64,000 nucleotides of DNA from an uncultured Granulosicoccus sp. (lineage in GTDB: Bacteria > Pseudomonadota > Gammaproteobacteria > Granulosicoccales > Granulosicoccaceae): positions 1 to 64,000 of the forward strand of contig CANLXI010000003.1 in assembly GCA_947495035.1 (NCBI GenBank), given 5' to 3'. Below, piece after piece: positions 47,457 through 57,632 of the stretch. The notes under the pieces are model-generated. The model did no database searches. It saw only the letters and a list, made by a program, of their open reading frames with translations, and was not told the DNA's origin. Numbering within the stretch: the stretch's first letter is position 1; each line of letters begins with the position of its first letter. A program made the translations under genes and the position numbers.

Positions 47457-47644
47457 GGCGCAGAGGATGTTTTGGACCGTTGCATGATACATAACAAACG
47501 CGGATCAGATCATCCGGGTCGGTGATGCTGGCCGATGAATTGGCCGATCCGGCTGACAGGGCTGTGCTCGGTGAAGCCGGTCAGGCACTATCGGACAGGT
47601 TGCCCGGCAGACGGGGGCAGGATCGGACTGATGCGGCGCGCATG

Positions 47645-47675
47645 AAAAAGGCCCCGGTCTTGCGACGGGGGCCTT
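47645..47675 (-). terminator. Intrinsic terminator of the pilMNOPQ operon
   Basis: On the minus strand, 30 bp past the pilQ stop, the 8-bp stem AAGGCCCC / GGGGCCTT with a 12-base loop is followed by further T residues (GGCCTTTTTC). This is a good rho-independent terminator separating the pilus operon from aroK. Confidence 0.85.
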
Positions 47676-47704
47676 GTTCTCGATCCACTGTTACGGTCTG
47701 TCGG

Positions 47705-49900
47705 TCAGTAACTCAGTGACACGTTTTCCTTGATGATCTTGGGTGTCACGAATACCAGCAGTTCGGATTTATCGTCCTGGCTGGTGGTGTGCTGGAACAG
47801 GCGTCCTATCAGTGGCAGGTTGCCGAAGAAGGGCACCATGTCGACCTCGTTGAGCAGTGTCTGCTCGTAGACGCCGCCCAGTACGACCGTCTCACCGTTG
47901 TTCACCAGTACCTGAGTGCTGATTTCGCGAGTATCGATACTCGGTACCTGCACGGAACCGGAGGAGAAGATCTCACCGACGGTATCCTTGTTGACCTTAA
48001 GATCCATCACGATGCGATCATCGGGCGTGATCTGCGGCGTGACGGTCAGTCCCAGTACGGCCTTGCGGAACGAGACCGACGTGGCGCCGCTGGACGAGGC
48101 TTCCAGATAGGGGATCTCGACCCCCTGTTCGATATAGGCTTCATGCTGATTGGCCGTGATGACGCGTGGACTGGAGATGACCTCACCGGTGCCTTCTGCC
48201 TGCATGGCCGAGAGTTCCAGTTCCAGCAAGGTGCCGAAGGGCAGTTTGGCCAGAGCAACCCCCAGTGTACCGGCGGCATTGTTGCCAGGCAGATTGACAT
48301 TGAAGCGACCGTCGTCAACGGTATCTCCATTGATCAGGTCCTGGATGCCGTTGGCGTTGCCTGACAATGCAAACCCGCTACCGGTGCTGTCGCCACCGGG
48401 GTTGACCGTGTTGCGGTTCAGTCCCCAGCGTACACCGATGTCCTTGTTGAAGGCATCAGAGGCAATGACGATCCTGGATTCGATCAGGACCTGACGAATC
48501 GGTACATCGAGGCGGTGTACCAAAGCCCGGATGTTCTCCAGTTGGTCGACGGTGTCGGTGATCAGCAATGTGTTGGTACGTTCGTCGACCGTGACACTTC
48601 CGCGCTCGGTCATCATGCCGCCTTCCTTGGTCTGGAGCAGTGTGGCCAGCTCGGAAGCCTTGGCGTAATTGGCCTGGAAATACTCGGTGCGCAGGGGAGC
48701 CAGTTCGGTCTTCTGCTTCATGCCTTCCAGTTCGATACGTTCGCGATTGGCAATCTCCTCGGCAGGGGCGATCATGATGACATTGCCCGCCTGTCGCTTG
48801 CCCAGGGCCTTGGTCTGCAGGATGATGTCCAGCGCCTGATCCCAGGGCACGTTCTTGAGCCGCAATGTCAGCTTGCCCTGTACCGAATCACTGACCACGA
48901 TGTTCAGGTCGGTGAAGTCTGCCAGTAGTTGCAGTACCGAACGCACCTCGATGTCCTGGAAGTTCAATGAGAGTTTCTCGCCGATGTAGCCGAATTTGGC
49001 CTTGCGGTTTTCCTCGATTTCCTCCTTGCTCATCGGCTTGAGTTCGACGGTGAACATGTCATCCGACTGATAGGCCAATTGTTCGAATTCCTGGGTTGCA
49101 GGTTGAATGACCACCCGGGTGCCACGCTTGTTGGAAATGGCATCGATGAACTGCACCGGTGTGCCGAAGTCCATGACATCGAGGCGTTTCTGCAGCTTGG
49201 CGGCCAGTTGTGTGTCGGGGAATTCGACGATCAGGCGACCACCTTCCTGGCGCATGTCGGTCACGACACCGGCGGACGAGAGGTTGAACATGATGCGTCC
49301 TTCACCCATGGGACCGCGCCGGAAGTCCAGCGCATCAATGGTATTGCTGCGCGGCTTGATCGGTCCGCTGGTCAGCAGCGGGCCGGTTTCCTCGACGCCA
49401 TTGGCTGCGGCCAGTTGCGCCGGCTCTGTCGGCTCTGCGTTGCCGTCGGAATCGAGCGTCACCAGCAGCTGATTGCCACGTACCGATGTGGAGTAGGGGG
49501 ACAGGGCGGTCAGATTGATGACCACTCGTGTGCGACCGCCAGCTTCCACCGCAGTGACGTTCTGCAGCAGTCCGGAGCTGATGGCGATGCGACGCTGATC
49601 CAGTTCATTGGAGGTATCCGCCAGATCCAGCGCGATGCGTGCCGGGTTGTCGATCGTGAAAGCCTTGGGCGTTTCGGCAGGGCCACTGAGTGTCAGGGCC
49701 AGCTGCTGCTTGTTGCCCGGCAATGAGACATGACTGATATCGACCAGTGAGTTGCTGGCAGCCTCCAGTTGCTGGCAGGCCAGAACAATCCCTGCCATCA
49801 GTGCCAGGCTTGCGGCTCTGACAGTCATGCGGCCTCTGTTCCGGCTGATGGGGTGAGTTTTCTCACAGACTTGAGTTTTCAACGTATTCTCCGTGTTCAT
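47705..49900 (-). CDS. pilQ: Type IV pilus secretin PilQ
   Basis: 731 residues from the ATG at 49900, immediately after the pilP stop. After a signal peptide (about residues 25-50, SLALMAGIVLACQQLEAA) come AMIN-type peptidoglycan-binding domains (about 55-300), a secretin/STN module (about 315-385, LNFQDIEVRSVLQLLADF), an N1-type domain and the secretin core. The core carries the VLIESRIVIAS and VPSIDTREISTQVLVNNGETVVLGG signatures. It forms the outer-membrane ring through which the pilus emerges, docked by PilP. It is the last gene of the pilM-N-O-P-Q operon. Confidence 0.95.
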   Translation of the reverse strand: MNTENTLKTQVCEKTHPISRNRGRMTVRAASLALMAGIVLACQQLEAASNSLVDISHVSLPGNKQQLALTLSGPAETPKAFTIDNPARIALDLADTSNELDQRRIAISSGLLQNVTAVEAGGRTRVVINLTALSPYSTSVRGNQLLVTLDSDGNAEPTEPAQLAAANGVEETGPLLTSGPIKPRSNTIDALDFRRGPMGEGRIMFNLSSAGVVTDMRQEGGRLIVEFPDTQLAAKLQKRLDVMDFGTPVQFIDAISNKRGTRVVIQPATQEFEQLAYQSDDMFTVELKPMSKEEIEENRKAKFGYIGEKLSLNFQDIEVRSVLQLLADFTDLNIVVSDSVQGKLTLRLKNVPWDQALDIILQTKALGKRQAGNVIMIAPAEEIANRERIELEGMKQKTELAPLRTEYFQANYAKASELATLLQTKEGGMMTERGSVTVDERTNTLLITDTVDQLENIRALVHRLDVPIRQVLIESRIVIASDAFNKDIGVRWGLNRNTVNPGGDSTGSGFALSGNANGIQDLINGDTVDDGRFNVNLPGNNAAGTLGVALAKLPFGTLLELELSAMQAEGTGEVISSPRVITANQHEAYIEQGVEIPYLEASSSGATSVSFRKAVLGLTVTPQITPDDRIVMDLKVNKDTVGEIFSSGSVQVPSIDTREISTQVLVNNGETVVLGGVYEQTLLNEVDMVPFFGNLPLIGRLFQHTTSQDDKSELLVFVTPKIIKENVSLSY

Positions 49901-49901
49901 C

Positions 49902-50429
49902 CTAGTCTTCAGACATCGCGAGTTGAGCATCGCGATTGACCCAGCCACTGAGACCATCAGCCACCAGCTCGACTATATCTATCTTGGTTTCAGATACTTT
50001 TACGATCTTGCCGTGGTTCTGCCCGGCATAGTTCCCCGGCTGTACACGATGAATCGTTCCATCGGGATCTCTGACGAGACCCCAGGTCTGTGACTTCTGC
50101 TGAAGCAGACCTACCATCTTCAGAGCATCCACCGGATAGCTCTCCAGGGGCTCGCGACGTCGTGATGCTTCCGGTCGCGGTCCGTTGTACTCCGCCTCGG
50201 CGACCACCGGAGAGGAATTCAGGTCGGTCTGTGGACGGAAGGGATCTCGCACATCCAGAGCATCGTAGGTAAATGTCTGGTAGGGCGGGAATTCGGGCAA
50301 GGGGTCAACCTTGCCATGATGAGCCTGTTTGGTCTCGACAATGAATTGTTCGAGGTCGGACATGTCACCACCGCAGGCGGTCAGCATGCTCAGACAAGCG
50401 AACAGCGGTATGAGTTTCAACCGTTGCAT
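49902..50429 (-). CDS. pilP: Type IV pilus assembly lipoprotein PilP
   Basis: 175 residues with a lipobox SMLTAC (Cys about 19). The mature part has a flexible linker (YDALDVRDPFRPQ motif near residue 55) and a C-terminal beta domain (about 95-170, LKMVGLLQQKSQTWGLVRD, and VQPGNYAGQNHGKIVKV). It links the inner-membrane PilMNO complex to the PilQ secretin. It starts 3 bp after the pilO stop and ends just before the pilQ ATG. Confidence 0.95.
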   Translation of the reverse strand: MQRLKLIPLFACLSMLTACGGDMSDLEQFIVETKQAHHGKVDPLPEFPPYQTFTYDALDVRDPFRPQTDLNSSPVVAEAEYNGPRPEASRRREPLESYPVDALKMVGLLQQKSQTWGLVRDPDGTIHRVQPGNYAGQNHGKIVKVSETKIDIVELVADGLSGWVNRDAQLAMSED

Positions 50430-50432
50430 GGC

Positions 50433-51065
50433 CTATTCGTCCTCCTCGATATAACGGTAGGTTGTCGCCATGAGATCCATCTTCAGCCTGCTGGATTCGT
50501 TGACATTTCTGGAACTGTTCCTGGGGGAGAGTTCGGCGATGTCGATGTTGCTCAGGGTGACGATCCGCGGCAAGGCGGCCAGACCGCTGATGAACTTGCC
50601 AAACTGGTGGTATTGCCCGGTCACGCTGATACGTATCGGGTACTCGGCGTAGAATTCTCGCGGAAGCTCGCTTTCGGGCTTGAAGAATTGCACTTCAAGG
50701 CCGCTGGCGACGCTCGTCTGTGACAGGTCGACCAACAGGCTTTCGATATCGGTCTTGTTGGGCAGTTGGCGCAGCATCACGTTGAAAGTCTTCTTCATTT
50801 CTTCCAGCTGTTCGACATAGGCCGTTCGGTTGGCAGCCTTGGCCTGTTCGCTGTCAAACTTGTTCCGCAGTTGTATTTCCTGTGCCTCGACCACCTTGAG
50901 CTTGTCGAATTGCGGCTTGATCATCAGATGAGCCATGCCGCCGATGACTGCTGCGCAGGCCAGAATGATCAGGAAGGCACGCAGAGCAACAGGGGCCGTA
51001 CCGATACGCTTGAAGTCCTCGCCGTCTATTTTCTGCAGTTCGGCGATGGTGTCGCTAAATGCCAT
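50433..51065 (-). CDS. pilO: Type IV pilus assembly protein PilO
   Basis: 210 residues. One transmembrane helix (about 28-48) is followed by a periplasmic coiled coil (KLKVVEAQEIQLRNKFDSEQ, about 55-100) and a ferredoxin-like C-terminal domain (about 115-205, QTSVASGLEVQFFKPESE). It pairs with PilN in the alignment subcomplex. The gene overlaps pilN by 11 bp. Confidence 0.94.
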   Translation of the reverse strand: MAFSDTIAELQKIDGEDFKRIGTAPVALRAFLIILACAAVIGGMAHLMIKPQFDKLKVVEAQEIQLRNKFDSEQAKAANRTAYVEQLEEMKKTFNVMLRQLPNKTDIESLLVDLSQTSVASGLEVQFFKPESELPREFYAEYPIRISVTGQYHQFGKFISGLAALPRIVTLSNIDIAELSPRNSSRNVNESSRLKMDLMATTYRYIEEDE

Positions 51066-51624
51066 TGTCAGACTCCTGTTCCGTTTTCGGTCTGTCCTGT
51101 ATCACGCTGAGCTTGAAGGTGGAAATGTTGTCGTCCTTGTCCGATTCGATTACCTCCAGGCGTGGCCTGGTGAAGTACTCGCTGCGATCCATGCGCCGCA
51201 TCAATGCAGAGACTCGGGCATTCGATTCGGCTCGGCCTTCCAGAACCAGCTGCTTTTCACCCTGTTGCTTCATGCTGGTCAGGAAGATGCCGTCGGGCAG
51301 GCGTGTGGCGATTTCGTGAAAGGTGTGAACGATCTGTGGGCGCTGTCCCTGCAATTGCTGGATGATTTCCATCCGGGCCAGCAGATTGTTCTTGGTTTCC
51401 TCCAGCTCCTTGATCTCCTTGAGCTCTTCCTGCAACAAGGCGATCTCGGTATTGAGTCTTTCATTGCGCTTGGTCTGGAAGTTGACCTTGTCCTCGGCAA
51501 ACTTGAAGCCGGCGAAGCCGACTCCTGCTGCCAGTGCCATGCAGAACGCCAGCACCACATAGAACTCGTTGTTCTTCTCGACGCGATGGGTCTCGCGCCA
51601 GGGAAGAAGATTGATGCGTGTCAT
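51055..51624 (-). CDS. pilN: Type IV pilus assembly protein PilN
   Basis: 189 residues. The cytoplasmic N-terminus MTRINLLPWRE is the PilM-binding INLLP motif. A transmembrane helix (about 20-40), a coiled coil (about 45-85, TEIALLQEELKEIKELEE) and a periplasmic domain follow. It recruits PilM and pairs with PilO. It overlaps pilM by 4 bp and pilO by 11 bp. Confidence 0.95.
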   Translation of the reverse strand: MTRINLLPWRETHRVEKNNEFYVVLAFCMALAAGVGFAGFKFAEDKVNFQTKRNERLNTEIALLQEELKEIKELEETKNNLLARMEIIQQLQGQRPQIVHTFHEIATRLPDGIFLTSMKQQGEKQLVLEGRAESNARVSALMRRMDRSEYFTRPRLEVIESDKDDNISTFKLSVIQDRPKTEQESDNGI

Positions 51625-52706
51625 TGATCGGCTCCTCGCATGGCCAGTCCGCAGGCAATCATCATTGCCGGTCCGTCGCCCTTGAGGCGTTGAGTGGGAA
51701 TGTCGGAGGCAACGGTCATCTGGCTGAACGGGTCGGCGATGACGGTCGGTGTTCCGATACGCTGTTCGATCAGCTCATCGACTCCGGGTATTCCCGTACA
51801 CCCGCCAGCGAGCACGATCTGGTCAACGTAGTCGTTCTTGTCGGCGGAAAAGAAGAACTGCAGGAAACGATTGGCCTGCTGCACCATCAGATCCCTGAAC
51901 GGGGTCAGAACCTCGGGATCGTAGTTGTCAGGCAATCCGCCGACTCGCTTGACGCGACCTGCGTCTTCGTAGGAAAGACCGTAACGGCGCATGATTTCCT
52001 CGGTCAGCTGTTTGCCGCCGAAGGGTTGTTCGCGGGTGTAGATCAGTTGCTGGTCGCGCAGTACACACAGGCTGGTCATGCTGGCCCCGACGTCGAGAAT
52101 GGCCACGGTCTGGTCCTGTCCCTCGTGGGGCAGCTGGTGCTTGATCAGCTGGAAGGCCCCTTCGGTGGTGTAGGGTTCGACATCGACGACCTTGACATCC
52201 AGTCCGCCGATTTCCGCAGCTGCCGTTCGATCTTCGACATTTTCGCTGCGAGACGCTGCGAGCAGGACATCTACCATGCCGTTCGCCTCCTCGGAGGGGC
52301 CCAGAACCTGAAAGTCCAGATTCACCTCTTCGAGCGCGTAGGGTATGTACTGATCCGCTTCGAGCTGGATCTGGGCATCCATCTCGTGATCCTTCAGATC
52401 GTCCGGCATCTGAATGACCTTGGTGATAACCATGGCACTGGGAACGGCGACAGCGCAGGCCTTGGTTCGCGAGCCGGAACGTTTCACGGCGCGGCGAATC
52501 GCTTCACCCACTGCCTCAACGTCCTGCAGGTTCTTTTCGTTCACCGCATTGGCCGGCAAGGGCTCGACGGCGTAGCTCATGACCTTGAACCCTTTTTTCG
52601 AAGGCTTCAGTTCAAGCAGCTTGACCGAGGTTGCGGTGATGTCCAGGCCGATGAGGCCTGCGTTTCTGGATGATAATTTGAGTGCCATGTCAGGTTTAGC
52701 GCCCAT
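51621..52706 (-). CDS. pilM: Type IV pilus assembly protein PilM
   Basis: 361-residue cytoplasmic actin/FtsA-like ATPase. The nucleotide-binding segments are LIGLDITATSVKLLEL (about 18-33), VAILDVGASMTSL and QIVLAGGCTGIPGVDELI (about 310-327). It binds the PilN INLLP motif and completes the inner-membrane platform. The start at 52706 has AAGGGA nine bases upstream; an ATG at 52688 is an alternative without one. It is divergent from ponA, the classical arrangement in gammaproteobacteria. Confidence 0.94.
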   Translation of the reverse strand: MGAKPDMALKLSSRNAGLIGLDITATSVKLLELKPSKKGFKVMSYAVEPLPANAVNEKNLQDVEAVGEAIRRAVKRSGSRTKACAVAVPSAMVITKVIQMPDDLKDHEMDAQIQLEADQYIPYALEEVNLDFQVLGPSEEANGMVDVLLAASRSENVEDRTAAAEIGGLDVKVVDVEPYTTEGAFQLIKHQLPHEGQDQTVAILDVGASMTSLCVLRDQQLIYTREQPFGGKQLTEEIMRRYGLSYEDAGRVKRVGGLPDNYDPEVLTPFRDLMVQQANRFLQFFFSADKNDYVDQIVLAGGCTGIPGVDELIEQRIGTPTVIADPFSQMTVASDIPTQRLKGDGPAMMIACGLAMRGADQ

Positions 52707-52930
52707 TCCGTGAAATCCCTTAGGGCTGGTCGAGGTTTTTCCCGTCCAACTTCACGACCTGGTTCACATTTCTCCGTAAGTAGCTGTTAGCAGCAAAATT
52801 CAACCTGACGGGCAGAAGCGAGCTTCTGTCACGCCAGTGGCGGTGTTCCGGGGTACGATCCGACGGCTTGGATGAAAAGGCGCATATTGCGGAAGTGCCG
52901 GACAAGTTTTACTTTCGTGTACTGGCCAGT

Positions 52931-52939
52931 TGATATAAT
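52931..52939 (+). promoter_or_regulatory. Extended -10 promoter element of ponA
   Basis: TGATATAAT (TGnTATAAT form) lies 32 bp upstream of the ponA ATG in the pilM-ponA divergent gap. There is no strong -35 box at 16-18 bp, which suits an extended -10 promoter. Confidence 0.6.
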
Positions 52940-52970
52940 TCGGGCAATCACTTACCTAAGCGGCGAGTCA

Positions 52971-55625
52971 ATGCCTTCATTCTCTGGTTCTAGACGCAGT
53001 CACCGCCGGTCAGGGCGCCGTTCTCGCCGTTCCCGGCGCGCCGGTTCCCGTGGCGGATGGCTGGGCAGGATATTCAAGTGGCTTGCCATTGCCGGTGCGT
53101 CGCTGGGAATACTTGCCGCAATGGGAATTGGTTATCTTTATTACACGATAGCTCCCACCCTGCCGGACGTGCAGCAGCTGCGCGAAGTGCAGTTGCAGCT
53201 GCCATTGCGCATCTTCACGGCCGAAGGCGACCTGATTGCCGAATACGGGGAGAAACGCCGGGAACCCGTCATGATTTCCGAGGTCCCGGACAGCCTGAAG
53301 AACGCCATCATTGCGGCAGAAGACCAGACGTTCTATACACATCCCGGTGTGGCCTGGCAGGGTCTGGCTCGCGCGGCCTTCTATCTCATCAAGACGGGTC
53401 GCAAGGGGCCGGGTGGCAGTACCATCACCATGCAGGTGGCGCGTAACTTCTTCCTCACCAACGATCGCACCTACGATCGCAAGATTCGTGAAATATTTCT
53501 CTCCTTCAAGATCGAAAGCGAGCTGGCCAAGGATGAGATTCTCGAGCTGTACATCAACAAGATCTACCTCGGAACACGTTCCTACGGTTTTGCGGCAGCT
53601 TCGCGCGTCTACTACGGCAAGCCGATCTCGGAGCTGGAAGTGGCAGAATCCGCCATGCTGGCCGGTCTGCCCAAGGCACCTTCGCGATACAACCCCATTG
53701 TCAACCCGGAACGGGCCCTGATTCGCCGGGATTATGTCCTGGGCCGCATGGTTGCGCTCAACATGATCGACCAGGCGACCTACGAAGACGCCAGATCGAG
53801 GCAGGTGACAGCCCGATTGCACTCTTCGGAACCCGATGTGGAAGCCGATTACGTGGGCGAGATGGCCCGATCACGGGTCGAGCAGCTGTTCGGCAAGAAC
53901 TGGGCAAATGCCGGTTATCGCGTGTTCACATCGATTCGCTCGGACCAGCAGCGGGCTGCCAACAAGGCGCTGCGCACGGCTCTGTACGACTATGAGCGTC
54001 GCCATGGTTACATCGGGCCCATCACCCGGCTTGAGGAGGCAACACTGGCAGACCCCGAGGCTCTGTCGGCGGCTTTGGAAGAGTTGTCCAACCCGGGCGA
54101 TCTGGTGCCGGCGGCGGTGATGTCTCTGGGCGACGACAATACGGCCACCGTCCGGATGCCCAACGGCATCGAGCATGTGTTGCCGTTCGAGGATGTCGAA
54201 TGGGCGCGCCAGCGCATTTCCATCGATTCCAGAGGTGACGAGATCACGCAGGTGTCCGAGGTGTTGGCGGTGGGGGACGTGATTGCCCTGCAGCAGCTGG
54301 AGGATGGTTCGGTCAGGTTCGTGCAGGAGCCCCATGTGGAAGGTGCCTTCATTGCCCTGCAACCCGATACCGGGGAGATCACCGCTCTGGTGGGAGGGTA
54401 TGACTACTATCGCAGCAAATTCAACCGGGCCACGCAGGCACGACGTCAGCCCGGTTCCACCTTCAAGCCCTTCATCTACTCCGCGGCACTGAATGCCGGC
54501 GATACAACGGCGACCATCTATAACGATGCTCCCGTGGTGTTTCATGACAGCGCCCTGGAAGGTGAGTGGCGGCCGTCGAACTACAGCGGACGCTTTTTCG
54601 GTCCGACGCGCTTGCGCGAAGCACTGGTGAAATCCAGAAACCTGGTGTCTGTCAGGGTGCTGCGGGAAATCGGCATTCCGTATGCCGTGGATTACGCCCA
54701 GCGCTTTGGCTTTGCGCCGGGGCATCTGCCACCGGATCTGTCGCTGGCGCTGGGCAATGCATCGGTAACACCGATGGAGATGAGTGGTGCCTTTGCGGTC
54801 TTTGCCAATGGCGGTTACAAGGTGACGCCTCACTTCATCGAACGTGTCGAAGACCCGCGTGGTCATGTCATCTACAGCACGCCCAAGGTGGTTTTCTGCG
54901 ACGATTGCGATCCGATGTTCGCCAACCCGCTGGCCTCCGAGCTGGGAACCGAGGGCGGGGCGGACGAGCCGGCCAGCGGAGCCGCCACTGCGGATGACGA
55001 GAGCCTGGCCGCTCTGCTGGACGAAGATGCCACGGCGGAGGAGAGTGCAGCCGCCAGTCTGGAACTGAAGAAGGTGCAGCTGGACACGGTGGATGCGCCG
55101 CGAGTCATCGATGAACGCAATGCCTATCTGATGACCAGCATGATGCGGGAAGTGGTGCAGCGTGGCACGGCTCGTCGTGCTGGCGAAGCGCTGCAGCGCG
55201 GCGATCTGGCCGGCAAGACGGGCACTACCAACAATCAGCTGGACGCCTGGTTTGTCGGTTACAACCCGGAAGTGGTGGCTGCGGCCTGGATCGGCTCGGA
55301 CGGTCTGGACCCATTGGGTCGCGGAGAGGCCGGTGGTGTTGCCGCTCTGCCGATGTGGACCACTTTCATGGCCGATGTGGTTACCGGTACACCTGAAGAG
55401 GAGTTCACACCGCCAGAGGGCATAACCACGGTACGCATCGATCGCAAGACGGGTGAGCCCGGCGCTGGCGACAACACCATGCTGGAGCTGTTCATGGAAG
55501 ACAATATGCCCGACGAGGCCGCCATTCGTCGTGCTGCCGCTGCGCGTGAATCGGCCGAGGGCGAAGCTGCGCCAATGGCCAAGAGTCGCAGTGAAAAGGT
55601 CGAGGAGGTCGAGCAGCTGTTCTGA
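52971..55625 (+). CDS. mrcA: Penicillin-binding protein 1A (bifunctional murein synthase)
   Basis: 884 residues from ATG 52971. A very Arg/Ser-rich cytoplasmic N-terminus (residues 8-28) precedes one transmembrane helix (about 35-58). The GT51 glycosyltransferase domain has AAEDQTFYTHPGV and GGSTITMQVARNFFL. An OB-like insert follows, then the transpeptidase with PGSTFKPF (catalytic Ser), KSRNLVSVR (SxN) and AGKTGTTNN (KTG). It polymerises and crosslinks peptidoglycan at the outer face of the inner membrane. An acidic low-complexity stretch (about 660-700) precedes the KTG region. It is divergent from pilM. Confidence 0.95.
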   Translation: MPSFSGSRRSHRRSGRRSRRSRRAGSRGGWLGRIFKWLAIAGASLGILAAMGIGYLYYTIAPTLPDVQQLREVQLQLPLRIFTAEGDLIAEYGEKRREPVMISEVPDSLKNAIIAAEDQTFYTHPGVAWQGLARAAFYLIKTGRKGPGGSTITMQVARNFFLTNDRTYDRKIREIFLSFKIESELAKDEILELYINKIYLGTRSYGFAAASRVYYGKPISELEVAESAMLAGLPKAPSRYNPIVNPERALIRRDYVLGRMVALNMIDQATYEDARSRQVTARLHSSEPDVEADYVGEMARSRVEQLFGKNWANAGYRVFTSIRSDQQRAANKALRTALYDYERRHGYIGPITRLEEATLADPEALSAALEELSNPGDLVPAAVMSLGDDNTATVRMPNGIEHVLPFEDVEWARQRISIDSRGDEITQVSEVLAVGDVIALQQLEDGSVRFVQEPHVEGAFIALQPDTGEITALVGGYDYYRSKFNRATQARRQPGSTFKPFIYSAALNAGDTTATIYNDAPVVFHDSALEGEWRPSNYSGRFFGPTRLREALVKSRNLVSVRVLREIGIPYAVDYAQRFGFAPGHLPPDLSLALGNASVTPMEMSGAFAVFANGGYKVTPHFIERVEDPRGHVIYSTPKVVFCDDCDPMFANPLASELGTEGGADEPASGAATADDESLAALLDEDATAEESAAASLELKKVQLDTVDAPRVIDERNAYLMTSMMREVVQRGTARRAGEALQRGDLAGKTGTTNNQLDAWFVGYNPEVVAAAWIGSDGLDPLGRGEAGGVAALPMWTTFMADVVTGTPEEEFTPPEGITTVRIDRKTGEPGAGDNTMLELFMEDNMPDEAAIRRAAAARESAEGEAAPMAKSRSEKVEEVEQLF

Positions 55626-55685
55626 GGTCAGTCAGCGGAGTCGTGACCGGATGCGGCAGGGTTGCGCACTGCCGCCACACTTTTG

Positions 55686-56987
55686 TCAGCCAAACAGCAC
55701 GCCCGGTAGCCATGTCACTATGCCGGGCGCCACAGCCAGCAGCGCGACAAAGCTCAGCATGATGAAAAAAAACGGCAGGGCTGCCAGAACAATCTGCCCG
55801 AGCGGTTTGCGAGTCAACCCCTGTAATACGAAGAGGTTCATTCCGACGGGCGGCGATATCTGGGCAAGTTCCACCATCAGGATCAGGAAAATGCCGAACC
55901 AGATCGGATCGTAGCCTGCACCCACAACCAGTGGCAGAGCGATGGGTATGGTGATCACGATGATCGACATGCCTTCGAGAAAGCTCCCCAGAATGATGTA
56001 GATCACGACCAGAAGCAGGATCAAGGTCAAGGGTGAGAGATCAAGGTTGGCGATATGCGCCTCGATGGCTTGTGGCATGCCCAGAAAACCCATCGTTACC
56101 GACAGGAACGAGGCGGCGGCAATGATCAGTCCCAGCATGGAAACCGTTCGTGACGTGCCGATGGCCGCAGCGCTCAGGCTTGCAATCGACAGGCTGCCCT
56201 CGAAGGCCATGATGCCGATGGTGGCAACGACCGCCACAGCGGCAGCTTCTGTAGGGCTTGCCAGTCCACCATACATGGTGCCCAGAATCGAGACGATCAG
56301 TATCAGAAAAGGCAACAGACGTGGCAGCCTGGAGAATCGGGTTCGCCAGATGTTCTCGTCACTCGTGTCGACGTGGCCGATTTTTTCGGGGCGCAGGAAG
56401 GCCACGATCATCACAAACCCCATGAAACAGGCAGCCAGCAGCAATCCGGGTAGCAATCCGGCTGCAAACAACTTCAACACGGACGTCTGTGACAGAACAC
56501 CGTAGATGATCATCACGATGCTGGGAGGTATCAGGAAGCCGAGGGTTCCCGCCCCGGCCAGGGTGCCGTGAATGAGCTTCTCGTCGTAGCCGCGCTCGGA
56601 AAGCTCCTTGATGGTGATGCGACCCACCGAGCTGGTAGTCGCGGCAGATGATCCGGATATCAGGGCGAACAGGGTACAGCCAACGATATTGATGTGTAAC
56701 AGTCCGCCCGGCAAACGTCGCAGCCATGGCTCGAGGGCCTCGAACAGGCCATCGATGAAGCGAGACCGGAACAGCAATTCCGCCATCATGATGAACAGTG
56801 GAAGTGCCAGCAGTTCAGGCGAATTCAGGCCGTTCCAGACGGCCTGTGCCAGCAGTTTCTCGACGGGAATCGACCTGAACAACTCCATACTGATTATGCC
56901 GATGCCAAAGAGGCCCAGACCCACCCATACACCAGAGCCAAGGACGAGGACCAGCAGGATCAGCGGTACAAGAATGGATGCGGGCAT
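55686..56987 (-). CDS. dctM: TRAP transporter large permease (DctM)
   Basis: 433 residues, about 12-13 hydrophobic helices. DctM family signatures include LFIMMAELLFRSRFIDGLFEALEP, GSSAATTSSVGRITIKEL and TLGFLIPPSIVMIIYGVLSQTS (quoted across residues about 65-165). It is the sodium-driven translocation subunit, pairing with the adjacent DctQ. It ends 60 bp from the convergent ponA stop. The gene is the last of the leftward 5-oxoproline-type cluster. Confidence 0.93.
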   Translation of the reverse strand: MPASILVPLILLVLVLGSGVWVGLGLFGIGIISMELFRSIPVEKLLAQAVWNGLNSPELLALPLFIMMAELLFRSRFIDGLFEALEPWLRRLPGGLLHINIVGCTLFALISGSSAATTSSVGRITIKELSERGYDEKLIHGTLAGAGTLGFLIPPSIVMIIYGVLSQTSVLKLFAAGLLPGLLLAACFMGFVMIVAFLRPEKIGHVDTSDENIWRTRFSRLPRLLPFLILIVSILGTMYGGLASPTEAAAVAVVATIGIMAFEGSLSIASLSAAAIGTSRTVSMLGLIIAAASFLSVTMGFLGMPQAIEAHIANLDLSPLTLILLLVVIYIILGSFLEGMSIIVITIPIALPLVVGAGYDPIWFGIFLILMVELAQISPPVGMNLFVLQGLTRKPLGQIVLAALPFFFIMLSFVALLAVAPGIVTWLPGVLFG

Positions 56988-57020
56988 GGCGAGGTCTGTC
57001 CGGTTTCCAGGCGATTGAAA

Positions 57021-57506
57021 CTACGCAGCGGGATCGATTTCTTCGGGCAGTCCTCTTGCCAGGGATAACGCCCGGAAGAGAATCTGCAAGGTCAGAAACA
57101 GTGCACCGAATGCCATGACGCCGGCCGGATACATCAAGGGCGTATCTGTTATCGAGCCACTGGTCCTGCCTGACTGAAAATAGGACCAGGCCAGCTTGAT
57201 CAGTGCAAAACTGACATACGCTGAAATCACGAGCCCGATGAGCAAGGCCAGCCATTCACCGGCTCGTGGGAAAACCGATTTAAGCCAGGTCACACGAATA
57301 TGCCCACCCGTACGAAGCGTCCAGGCCAGGCCGAGAAAGACAGCAGCCATGTGCACAAAAACGCCGATTTCCCAGAGAAAATGCAGGCTTATGTCAAACA
57401 CGTTTCTAAGGATGATCTCGAGCACGATAAGCACGGCAACACATCCCAGGGCAATGCCTGATATCAATGACAGACACCGGGAGACTCTGTCCATGGGAGT
57501 GATCAT
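57021..57506 (-). CDS. dctQ: TRAP transporter small permease (DctQ)
   Basis: 161 residues with four predicted transmembrane helices and the DctQ-type VAVLIVLEIILRNVFDISLHF region (about residues 22-42), then GLAWTLRTGGHIRVTWL. The start at 57506 has AAGGG close upstream; an open stretch to 57605 has no family similarity. It supports DctM assembly. It lies 33 bp from dctM and about 126 bp from dctP. Confidence 0.88.
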   Translation of the reverse strand: MITPMDRVSRCLSLISGIALGCVAVLIVLEIILRNVFDISLHFLWEIGVFVHMAAVFLGLAWTLRTGGHIRVTWLKSVFPRAGEWLALLIGLVISAYVSFALIKLAWSYFQSGRTSGSITDTPLMYPAGVMAFGALFLTLQILFRALSLARGLPEEIDPAA

Positions 57507-57632
57507 GTGCCCTTGTCCTGTGTTGTCCGCGGCTCGGAATTCGAGCCGCAGAAAATGCTGATATATCGGCTGAGAGATCGTGGAACCATCAGCGATCCAT
57601 TTCACGAACCCTGATGGGTAGACAGTGCCGCT